Assembly (NCBI GenBank): GCA_017643965.1
Contig: JAEPMM010000254.1
Span: 1-5,218, forward strand
Direction: 5' to 3'
Source: Marinobacter sp.
GTDB lineage: Bacteria > Pseudomonadota > Gammaproteobacteria > Pseudomonadales > Oleiphilaceae
Length of the DNA stretch: 5,218 bases
In this document: positions 1 through 5,108 of the stretch, piece by piece
Position numbering within the stretch: the first letter of the stretch is position 1
Layout of the letters: the number at the start of each line of letters is the position of its first letter
The notes under the pieces: model-generated
What the model saw: only the letters and a program-made list of their open reading frames with translations
Databases searched by the model: none
What the model was told of the DNA's origin: nothing
Program-made: the position numbers and the translations under genes

Positions 1-454
1 GCTCGGGAATCCCGGCGCTGTTCAGCAGGGTGACCGAGCGCGGCGCCGGTTCCATGCGATGGGCCAGCACCGCGGCGATGGCACCGCCCATGGAGCTGCC
101 GGCAAGGTGGATGTTGTCCGTGGGAAAGGTGTCGAGCCAGTCCCGCAACCGCAGGGCCTGCGCTTCATAACGGTAGCTGGCGCCGGGATGATACTCGCTT
201 TCACCGAGGCCCGGAACGTCAGGCACCAGGATGTGCCAGTGGCGGGGCAGCTTCTGCAGCCAGAGGGCCCAGTTCTCTTTCATGGCGGCAAAGCCATGAA
301 TCAGCACCACGGTGGGGGTCGACGGCGACGGCTTGCCCCGCTCCAGGTACACCATGCGGTGGCCATCGATCTGTACTTCCTTTCTTCTCGCCTGCACTAA
401 CCAGCGCTGTCCGGTTCGTGCCAGAGGCCATAAGTTCGGGGTGGGTACCTTCAT
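1..454 (-). CDS. Alpha/beta-fold hydrolase (lipase/esterase-like), N-terminal part, runs off left edge
   Basis: Reading leftward from ATG at 454, 151 codons are open to the window edge; the C-terminal half, with the catalytic acid and histidine, lies outside. An in-frame TGA lies six codons upstream, so 454 is the first possible ATG; its ribosome site is weak. Seen: a beta-strand plus oxyanion-hole motif VVLIHGF at residues 49-55, the DVPGLGES segment (79-86) typical after strand 4, and the nucleophile elbow G-S-S-M-G at 119-123 with Ser121 as presumed nucleophile, followed by G124. The order and spacing fit alpha/beta hydrolases, and the HGF...NW and PGLGES wording resembles bacterial family V lipases and related esterases. 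The substrate cannot be told. No signal peptide is evident; the N-terminus (MKVPTPNLWPLART) is short and basic, so a cytoplasmic or membrane-associated enzyme is more likely. It lies 108 bases downstream of the nuclease gene on the same strand and may have its own promoter. Confidence 0.92.
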   Translation of the reverse strand, partial: MKVPTPNLWPLARTGQRWLVQARRKEVQIDGHRMVYLERGKPSPSTPTVVLIHGFAAMKENWALWLQKLPRHWHILVPDVPGLGESEYHPGASYRYEAQALRLRDWLDTFPTDNIHLAGSSMGGAIAAVLAHRMEPAPRSVTLLNSAGIPE

Positions 455-562
455 GGAATGTGTCCGCAGTCATAGAGTGGTACCAGTGTACCGTTATGCC
501 GAACGCGGGCGATGGCTTTGCCGCCAGTGAATGGCGGCATCCAAGCAACAGGTCGGGGATGT
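455..562. other. Intergenic gap between nuclease and hydrolase genes, with two inverted repeats
   Basis: This 108-base gap holds the stem-loop at 519-539 (listed separately) and a perfect inverted repeat GGTAC (479-483), CAGT, GTACC (488-492), lying 25-38 bases upstream of the hydrolase start. On the minus strand a weak -10-like TATGAC follows the repeat, but I see no convincing -35. The GGTAC repeat could be an operator for the hydrolase or chance; GGTACC occurs again at 444-449 inside the gene. No gene is seen here. Confidence 0.3.
519..539 (-). terminator. Possible weak terminator stem-loop after the nuclease gene
   Basis: An 8-bp perfect stem (TGCCGCCA at 519-526 with TGGCGGCA at 532-539) closes a 5-base loop, starting 24 bases past the nuclease stop codon. 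On the minus strand it is followed by AAGCC rather than a T-run, so it is not a classical Rho-independent terminator. It may attenuate transcription, stabilise the mRNA 3' end, or be a protein site. Confidence 0.35.
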
Positions 563-2329
563 TCAGAGTGCGAAATCGACGATCAGCGGGTTGTGGTCCG
601 AGGCACGCCACGGCTCGGAGGCGGTGGACTGATGGCGGTAGCCCAGCGCGGCGGGTTCCTCTGCGTTGATCGCCCACGCCTGGGCATGAACGACCCGGGG
701 CACCAGGGTGTCCGATGCCAGCGCGTAGTCGAGACTGCCCTTTCGCCCTTTGTAGCGGTAGGTGGTCTGGGGGCAGTGGTCGGCCGAGCATGGATAGAAT
801 CGGTGCATCAGGCTGCTGAAGCCGGCCGCCTGCAACACCGCCATCGGGGCTTCGCGGGCATAGCTGTTGAGGTCGCCGGTTATCAACGTACCCGCCACCA
901 TGCCGTTGTCGGTAAACGAGCCGGCCCAGTCGACTAGTGCGCGCGCCGCCCGCTCGCGGCTGTGGCTGAAGCAGCCCTGGCCATCCTGCTGGTCGCGATC
1001 CGCTCCGGTGGCGTCACGGCAGGCCTTGGACTTCAGGTGCGGCACGATGATTCTGATGCCGTGGGGGCGATCCAGTGGACGCAGAATCTGGGCCAGAGGC
1101 GGTCGTCCACGCCGCGCAAAGACGCCGGAAGTCAGGCGTGATGGGGCGCCGACCGTTGCCACCCGGTCTCGCCGATAGAGCAGTGCCGTGCGGATGGCGT
1201 CGCTTCCGGCGGATTCGCCCCCGCGAACATGGCGCCACTCCGGTCCCAGGGCGCGTGCCAGGCTGGCAACGGCGCCGTGCTCGCCGTCGCCGTCATTCTC
1301 GATTTCGGCCACCGCAATGACGTCGGGGTCCGGCGTGCTCAGGGCGGCCGCCAGCCGGCGGGTCTGGCGTTGGAACTCCTCGGCAGTTGCGGCGCCCCTG
1401 GCGGTCGGAAAGCCGCCGCCACGACCATTGCCATTGAAATAGTTCTCAAGGTTGAGGGTGATCACCCGCAAGGTGACGTCCGGATCACGTGGGGGCGGTG
1501 TCGGGCGGGGGGCACTGTTGTGGAATTCAGGAGTGGTCGATGGCTGCAGTCGCCAGGCACCGAAACGGAAATCAAGCACACCCTCCAGCCCGCTCACGGT
1601 ATCGCCGGTTCTGACGGTATTGGTCATCGACAGCGCCGGGGCTGGCCAGGGCACCGGATCGGGATGACGCACGCCGTGGTTGTCATCCAGCACCAGGCGC
1701 TGTTGCTGTTGTTGCTGCTCCAGCCGATAAGCCTCACGGCCGGGCGGCAGTATCTCGGTAGGCACGGGCTGGGGCGCCGCGGCAAGCGTCAGCTCGCCAT
1801 AACGGGCCAGGTGATAGCTGTCGATGACGGTCAGGGGCGAACGGATTCGCACACGCATATTTTCGAGCGCTTCGGGGGATGACTGTCCGTCCGGCCACGG
1901 CAGATCGACCGTTACCGCTTCGGGCAACCGGGATGGACCGCAGTCCTGCACGTACCGGACATCGGTCAACTCGGTCAGATTGTGGAATTCCTTGACCCGC
2001 CCGCGTACCCGGATCCGATGTCCGGGTTGGCCGCCACGGTGACCGGTGTGGATAAACAGGGCTTCGGAGGTTAATGGGTTGTTGTCGGTATCGCCGTCGG
2101 CCTGTTGCAGGTAGAAGCCGCGAAAGCCGCCCGTGTGGCGGGAGTCGAGGGTGAGTATGCCCTCGACCGTCACCTCTTCACCCACCATCGGGGAGCGGTC
2201 GCCACTGCCCTGAACCTGGTGGATAGGGGTGGCCGGCGCGCCACAGCCGTCAGCCATCGCCGGGATGGTCATCCCGGCCAGGACGATGGCGACGAGTAGA
2301 GAGGTCAGTGGCGGGGTGTTATAGGTCAC
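563..2329 (-). CDS. Secreted OB-fold / endonuclease-exonuclease-phosphatase nuclease, ExeM/NucH-like
   Basis: A 588-residue protein, probably an extracellular DNase. Residues 1-26 are a Sec signal peptide: hydrophobic core LLVAIVLAGM, then A-M-A with predicted cleavage at 26/27. Residues ~45-130 look like the OB-fold of ExeM/NucH-type nucleases (VGEEVTVEGILT, then GFYLQQADGDTDNNP); a less clear region ~135-285 contains a Q6 run (205-210) and a Pro-rich linker. Residues ~286-588 are the EEP catalytic domain: N293 in LNLENYF, E342/E344 in AEIEND, H431 in VPHLKSK, D486 and N488 in GDLNSY, D534 in SLDYAL, and terminal SDHNP with D578 and H579. These are the metal-binding and catalytic positions of DNase I-like enzymes. 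Six cysteines (29, 130, 437, 453, 514, 519) suit an exported, disulfide-bonded enzyme. It lacks the lamin-tail domain and C-terminal sorting tail of long ExeM proteins, so it is probably released freely. The start is GTG; an in-frame TAG lies only three codons upstream, and later starts would lose the signal peptide. Likely roles are degrading environmental or biofilm DNA for nutrients or dispersal. Confidence 0.93.
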   Translation of the reverse strand: MTYNTPPLTSLLVAIVLAGMTIPAMADGCGAPATPIHQVQGSGDRSPMVGEEVTVEGILTLDSRHTGGFRGFYLQQADGDTDNNPLTSEALFIHTGHRGGQPGHRIRVRGRVKEFHNLTELTDVRYVQDCGPSRLPEAVTVDLPWPDGQSSPEALENMRVRIRSPLTVIDSYHLARYGELTLAAAPQPVPTEILPPGREAYRLEQQQQQQRLVLDDNHGVRHPDPVPWPAPALSMTNTVRTGDTVSGLEGVLDFRFGAWRLQPSTTPEFHNSAPRPTPPPRDPDVTLRVITLNLENYFNGNGRGGGFPTARGAATAEEFQRQTRRLAAALSTPDPDVIAVAEIENDGDGEHGAVASLARALGPEWRHVRGGESAGSDAIRTALLYRRDRVATVGAPSRLTSGVFARRGRPPLAQILRPLDRPHGIRIIVPHLKSKACRDATGADRDQQDGQGCFSHSRERAARALVDWAGSFTDNGMVAGTLITGDLNSYAREAPMAVLQAAGFSSLMHRFYPCSADHCPQTTYRYKGRKGSLDYALASDTLVPRVVHAQAWAINAEEPAALGYRHQSTASEPWRASDHNPLIVDFAL

Positions 2330-2341
2330 CCACCGAGTCTA
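2327..2341 (-). promoter_or_regulatory. Coupled stop/start junction of the regulator-nuclease unit
   Basis: The regulator stop TAG (2341-2339) and nuclease start GTG (2329-2327) are separated by nine bases, in the same reading frame. The only Shine-Dalgarno-like bases (GGTGG) touch the GTG directly, too close to work normally. Translation of the nuclease therefore probably depends on ribosomes finishing the regulator gene, which ties its output to the regulator mRNA. Confidence 0.5.
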
Positions 2342-3244
2342 GCAAAATCCCGCCACGGCTTTTACCGATTTCTGGAGGTGGGGGTTGCTGAGTTGCACCT
2401 GTTCCGGGTTGGCCAGTTCCAGCTGCTGAACCAGCGGGTCCGGGTGGGGGGTGTCGACGGCGATGCCGAGTCGGGACAGCAGGTACGGCGCCAACGCCGC
2501 CCGCGTGCGGATCTCCAGCCGGTGGTCTGTCATGCCGTAATCGGCGGCAATGATGTCCCGGCATTCACGGCTCAGCCGGCTGTCCGGCGCCAGTACCAGC
2601 GTTACTTCCTGGTTCCAGTCATCGTCCAGGTGAACGCTATGGCGCGCACGCTGACGCACCGCTTCCGGTTTGCCGCGGAACCGGCTCAGGGCAAAATCGC
2701 TGAAGGTGCCGGTGGTGTCGCACCAGGCACGCAGATGCCAGTTGCGGCCCACGCACACCAGTGTGTGAGGTTCCAGTACCCGCTGAGTGGTGGCCGGTTG
2801 GGCCAGCGAAGCGTAACCGGTCCGCAGTTGTCGGCCATGGCGTGGGGCGGTTACCACCGCCCGCATCACACTCCGTTGCACCACGCGATGCGGCCCCTGC
2901 ACAACAGTGCTGTCGGGCAGGCTGATGTTCAGTGACTCGAAGGTATCGCTCAGATGTTCCTGGCGGGCCAGCAGGTCCAGATACTCGCTGGCCTGGCCGC
3001 GGGTCACCACGGGGCGGAAGCTGGAGGCCGGCACGTAGCCTTTCAGGTGCCGGTCGTACACCAGGTTGTCGGGCGCAAGCTCCCGCAGATAGGTGTTGAT
3101 GTCCTTGGAGGCTTGCTGCCGACCAATGCCGAAACTGTGGCAGATGTGGTTGGTTGTCAGCCGGCCTTCCCAGAGGGCAATGATCTCGATCAGGCGGTAG
3201 CGAAGAAACAGGTCCCACCGGATGGGCCAGTCCGTTTTTTTCAT
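2339..3244 (-). CDS. WYL-domain transcriptional regulator, BrxR/CapW-like
   Basis: A 301-residue DNA-binding regulator. Residues ~14-72 form a winged helix-turn-helix with the opening typical of BrxR/CapW proteins: RWDLFLRYRLIEIIALWEGR, then FGIGRQQASKDINTYL as recognition region, then APDNLVYDRHLKGY as wing. Residues ~120-195 are the WYL ligand-sensing domain. Its signature is W-H-L-R-A-W-C (169-175) rather than W-Y-L, followed by FSDFALSRF; the WHxRA form is characteristic of the BrxR/CapW subgroup as I recall it. Residues ~212-285 resemble the WCX dimerisation domain, with ADYGM and TRAALAPYLLSRLGI. Family members repress phage-defence operons (BREX, CBASS) and are thought to be relieved by a nucleic-acid-like ligand; here the co-transcribed gene is a secreted nuclease. 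The ATG at 3244 begins MKKTDW; the ribosome site is poor (GTGAG about 9 bases upstream). The stop TAG is 9 bases from the nuclease GTG. A TTAATG/CATTAA inverted repeat lies 18-37 bases upstream and suggests autoregulation. Family confident; subgroup by motif only. Confidence 0.9.
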   Translation of the reverse strand: MKKTDWPIRWDLFLRYRLIEIIALWEGRLTTNHICHSFGIGRQQASKDINTYLRELAPDNLVYDRHLKGYVPASSFRPVVTRGQASEYLDLLARQEHLSDTFESLNISLPDSTVVQGPHRVVQRSVMRAVVTAPRHGRQLRTGYASLAQPATTQRVLEPHTLVCVGRNWHLRAWCDTTGTFSDFALSRFRGKPEAVRQRARHSVHLDDDWNQEVTLVLAPDSRLSRECRDIIAADYGMTDHRLEIRTRAALAPYLLSRLGIAVDTPHPDPLVQQLELANPEQVQLSNPHLQKSVKAVAGFC

Positions 3245-3261
3245 AACAGGCGCTCACGGGT

Positions 3262-3281
3262 TTAATGAATAGCTGCATTAA
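3262..3281. promoter_or_regulatory. Candidate operator: TTAATG-N8-CATTAA inverted repeat upstream of the WYL regulator
   Basis: TTAATG at 3262-3267 and CATTAA at 3276-3281 form a perfect 6-bp inverted repeat with an 8-base spacer, 18 bases from the regulator start codon. Half-site spacing and position suit a dimeric winged-helix repressor controlling its own promoter. CATTAATG (3276-3283) is itself palindromic. Which protein binds it is inference. Confidence 0.45.
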
Positions 3282-3479
3282 TGTTAACCGCTCCTTCCGG
3301 ACCCGTCTGTTACGTCACCTTAATGTGAAACAATGTCAAAGCCGGTCATGCCGGGCGCCCCAGCGCGATGACACGGCGCAATTGTCAGTCCCGCGAACGA
3401 CTGCGGCAAGTGCGTAGTGGTGCGCCCCGCAAAGGGCTGATTTAATGCGCGGTCGGCAAACTCCGGCTCCTGCTGCTAT

Positions 3480-3492
3480 GTTTTGTCAAAAC
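3480..3492. promoter_or_regulatory. Candidate operator: GTTTT-gtc-AAAAC inverted repeat upstream of the MFS gene
   Basis: A perfect 5-bp inverted repeat with a 3-base centre lies 52 bases before the transporter start, overlapping the extended -10-like TGCTATGTT and the TTGTCA hexamer. This is a reasonable place for a repressor such as a MarR or TetR protein. It could also be incidental. Confidence 0.3.
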
Positions 3493-3532
3493 CCGATTTG
3501 TCTCAACCATTGAATCCTTTCAGCTCAAGTCC

Positions 3533-3536
3533 GGAG
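3533..3536 (+). promoter_or_regulatory. Ribosome binding site GGAG for the MFS transporter
   Basis: GGAG ends 7 bases before ATG 3544 and decides that start over the second ATG three codons downstream (3553). Confidence 0.75.
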
Positions 3537-3543
3537 CCCAGCA

Positions 3544-4830
3544 ATGACCCGCATGGTCACATCTCTTTCTGCGTTAATTCTTAGTATTGTTTTGCTGGTC
3601 AGTGGCAATGCGTTCCTGATGACCCTGCTCGGGATCCGCCTGAGTATTGAGTCGGTGCCGCCGGATGTCATCGGTTGGGTACTGGTGTTCTACTCCATCG
3701 GTTTCGTGCTGGGCACCCTGTACGTGCAGAAAATCATAACCCGGGTGGGGCATATTCGCGCGTTTGCGGTCTTCGCCGCGGTTGCTGCGGTGGCTTCGCT
3801 GATGTATCCGATGGCGGTGTCGATGGTCTTCTGGGCGTTTTTACGGGCGGTGTCCGGTTTCAGTATCGCCGGCGTGCTGGTGGTGATCGAAAGCTGGTTC
3901 AGCAGCCGCGCTACCAATGCCAACCGGGGTGCGCTGTTTGCGGTGTACCAGATCGTATTCTACCTGTCGGCCGCCGGCGGCCAGCTGGTGGTCAATATCG
4001 GTGATCCGTCCAATTTCATGCCGTTTTCCATTGCCGCCATGCTGCTGGTGCTGGCACTGATCCCCCTGTCGCTGACCCGGATGGAAGCCCCGCTGATCGA
4101 GCAGGCGGAACGTCTGTCGTTTTTCACGCTGGCGCGGGAGTCGTTCACCGGCGTATCTGGCGCGTTGATCTGCGGCGTGCTGATCGGCTCGTTCTATGCC
4201 CTGGGCCCGGTCTACGCCACCATGGTTGGCCTCGACGTGGCCCGCACGTCCACGTTTATGGCCAGTGCCATTGTCGCGGCCATGATTGTGGCCTGGCCCC
4301 TTGGCCGCCTCTGCGACCGCTTTGACCGTCGGCGGGTGATGTTCTGGATTGCTCTCGCCGCGGCCACGTCTGCGGGCCTGGTGGGTGTGCTCGGGGCCGA
4401 GACGCTGTGGTTGCTGACCCTCCTGGTGGGGCTGTTCACCGGGCTCTCGGCCGCGCTGTATCCGGTGGCGGTGGCCATCACCAACGACCGCATGGAGAGC
4501 AATCGCATTGTTGCCGCCAGTGCCACCCTGTTACTGAGTTACGGCATTGGCAGTGTGATCGGACCGATCGTAATGGCTGAGCTGGTCAGCCAGCTGGGCC
4601 CCCGCGGCCTGTTTCTGGGCAACGCCGGGTTTTTGGTGGTGCTGGCGTTTATCACCAGTTACCGCATCAGCCATACCGATGACGTGGCGGTGGAAGATCA
4701 GGAGCACTTTGTACCGGCCATGCCCGAGTCGTCTGCGGTGCTGACGGAAATGGATCCCCGCAACGAATCGTTCCACGAGTCACCGGAGGTATTGGAGATG
4801 CACGAGGAAGAATTGCGTCAGGCCGGCTGA
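3544..4830 (+). CDS. Major facilitator superfamily transporter, YcaD-like
   Basis: A 428-residue inner-membrane protein with about twelve hydrophobic segments (roughly 7-29, 43-63, 72-90, 93-115, 131-151, 158-177, 203-224, 236-254, 265-284, 287-310, 324-345, 353-373). Comparison from memory with E. coli YcaD shows several shared blocks: VVIESWFSS with N-x-NRG (113-129), GVSGALICGVLIGSFYALGP (203-222) against [20 protein letters not shown], the motif-A-like loop WPLGRLCDRFDRR (251-263), and LYPVAVA (305-311) followed by LLLSYGIGSVIGP (329-341). Glu116 in TM4 is conserved in the family. The substrate is unknown; YcaD-type carriers are orphan secondary transporters. Residues ~375-428 form an acidic cytoplasmic tail rich in Glu, Asp and His, much longer than YcaD's end. 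The start is fixed by GGAG 7 bases upstream. The gene is divergent from the WYL regulator, and a stem-loop separates it from the MarR remnant on the same strand. Confidence 0.93.
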   Translation: MTRMVTSLSALILSIVLLVSGNAFLMTLLGIRLSIESVPPDVIGWVLVFYSIGFVLGTLYVQKIITRVGHIRAFAVFAAVAAVASLMYPMAVSMVFWAFLRAVSGFSIAGVLVVIESWFSSRATNANRGALFAVYQIVFYLSAAGGQLVVNIGDPSNFMPFSIAAMLLVLALIPLSLTRMEAPLIEQAERLSFFTLARESFTGVSGALICGVLIGSFYALGPVYATMVGLDVARTSTFMASAIVAAMIVAWPLGRLCDRFDRRRVMFWIALAAATSAGLVGVLGAETLWLLTLLVGLFTGLSAALYPVAVAITNDRMESNRIVAASATLLLSYGIGSVIGPIVMAELVSQLGPRGLFLGNAGFLVVLAFITSYRISHTDDVAVEDQEHFVPAMPESSAVLTEMDPRNESFHESPEVLEMHEEELRQAG

Positions 4831-4848
4831 TTCCGCCAACCCCGGTGC

Positions 4849-4900
4849 CGACGGGCCTTGCTGGCCCGTCGCGCGCCCGCCTCTCGGTTTTCCCCCATTT
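4849..4900 (+). terminator. Probable terminator after the MFS gene
   Basis: A perfect 9-bp GC-rich stem (CGACGGGCC at 4849-4857, GGCCCGTCG at 4863-4871) closes a TTGCT loop, starting 19 bases after the transporter stop. T-rich sequence (GGTTTT, then ATTTTGTTT) begins only about 15 bases beyond the stem, so termination may be partial or Rho-assisted. Confidence 0.65.
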
Positions 4901-4991
4901 TGTTTCTGTATCCAAATCTGTTTTTATTTCAATGGTTAGCTTACTATTGGTAACTTTATCAGTTGATTAGCCCTTTATCGGAGTCCCGATC
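4898..4991 (+). promoter_or_regulatory. AT-rich promoter/operator region of the MarR remnant
   Basis: This A+T-rich stretch separates the terminator from the MarR start. Candidate signals are TTGTTT (4899) with TTTATT at about 17 bases, or a -10-like TACTAT at 4942-4947. A short inverted repeat TTAC-tattg-GTAA spans 4941-4953, and CTTTATC occurs twice (4954-4960, 4973-4979), 19 bases apart. MarR proteins usually bind such sites over their own promoter. The ribosome site GGAG at 4980-4983 sits 8 bases before ATG 4992. Confidence 0.4.
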
Positions 4992-5108
4992 ATGAGAGAT
5001 CAGTTTCCCTTTGCCGTTGCCCGGGTGACCCGTCGCTGGCGCAAGCTGCTGGACGAGCGCCTGAAGGATCTGGGCGTCCTTTCTTTGCAAAAGGTAGTTG
5101 TTGAATAA
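4992..5108 (+). pseudogene. MarR-family transcriptional regulator, truncated after ~28 codons by inserted AT-rich DNA
   Basis: From ATG 4992 (good GGAG at 8 bases) the frame reads MRDQFPFAVARVTRRWRKLL then DERLKDLG, the typical first helix of MarR/SlyA-type regulators (RxWRxxLDxRLxxLG), which normally continues into LTQARW or LTLPQW and about 110 further residues with a winged helix. Here G28 (5073-5075) is followed by V-L-S-L-Q-K-V-V-V-E and TAA at 5106. The 84 bases of codons 1-28 are 63% GC with G or C in most third positions; from codon 30 on the third positions become mostly A or T. The break is therefore near 5076-5081. The DNA-binding domain is missing, so the product cannot act as a repressor. 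The rest of the gene may lie beyond the inserted DNA. A genuine 38-residue protein is unlikely. Confidence 0.8.

Larger units (their letters stand above)
3245..3543. promoter_or_regulatory. Divergent intergenic control region between the WYL regulator and the MFS transporter
   Basis: This 299-base gap must hold promoters for both flanking genes. For the regulator (minus strand), a perfect -35 TTGACA lies at 3339-3334 but no good -10 follows at 16-18 bases; a TTAACA at 3287-3282 is a second -35 candidate. For the transporter (plus strand), an extended -10-like TGCTATGTT is at 3474-3482, and TTGTCA at 3483-3488 could be a -35 without a good partner. Four TTAATG copies (3262, 3278, 3320, 3442) are spread through the region. 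The middle (about 3350-3430) is GC-rich with an 8-base palindrome GGGCGCCC at 3353-3360. No convincing gene is present. Confidence 0.5.

Noticed and set aside
219..791. 190-codon minus-strand frame spanning the hydrolase-nuclease gap
   Set aside because: It overlaps both real genes in another frame and shows no domain; the hydrolase and nuclease frames explain the sequence.
1699..1722. CTG/TTG repeat tract
   Set aside because: It is the mixed CAG/CAA codon run for six glutamines in the nuclease, not a separate repeat element or an obvious slippage tract.
1229..1882. 217-codon plus-strand open frame opposite the nuclease gene
   Set aside because: It lies wholly antisense to a gene with a signal peptide and complete catalytic motifs. 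Its translation is Arg/Gly-rich with no recognisable domain, as expected of a GC-rich shadow frame.
2378..2935. 185-codon plus-strand frame opposite the WYL regulator
   Set aside because: Antisense shadow of a gene with clear HTH, WYL and WCX segments; no ribosome site or domain.
3345..3372. GTCAT...ATGAC with inner GGGCGCCC, possible small RNA or hairpin
   Set aside because: The arms are only 5 bp with an irregular interior, and there is no T-run or promoter nearby to support an RNA gene.
3445..3513. 22-codon mini-frame (MRGRQTPAPAAMFCQNP...) upstream of the MFS gene
   Set aside because: A leader peptide was considered, but there is no attenuator structure or run of regulatory codons, the ribosome site is poor, and the frame crosses the likely promoter.
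5076..5099. Possible Tn7-like or insertion-sequence terminal end at the junction
   Set aside because: No terminal sequence I recognise starts at the break, and the opposite end is outside the window, so the element type is left open.
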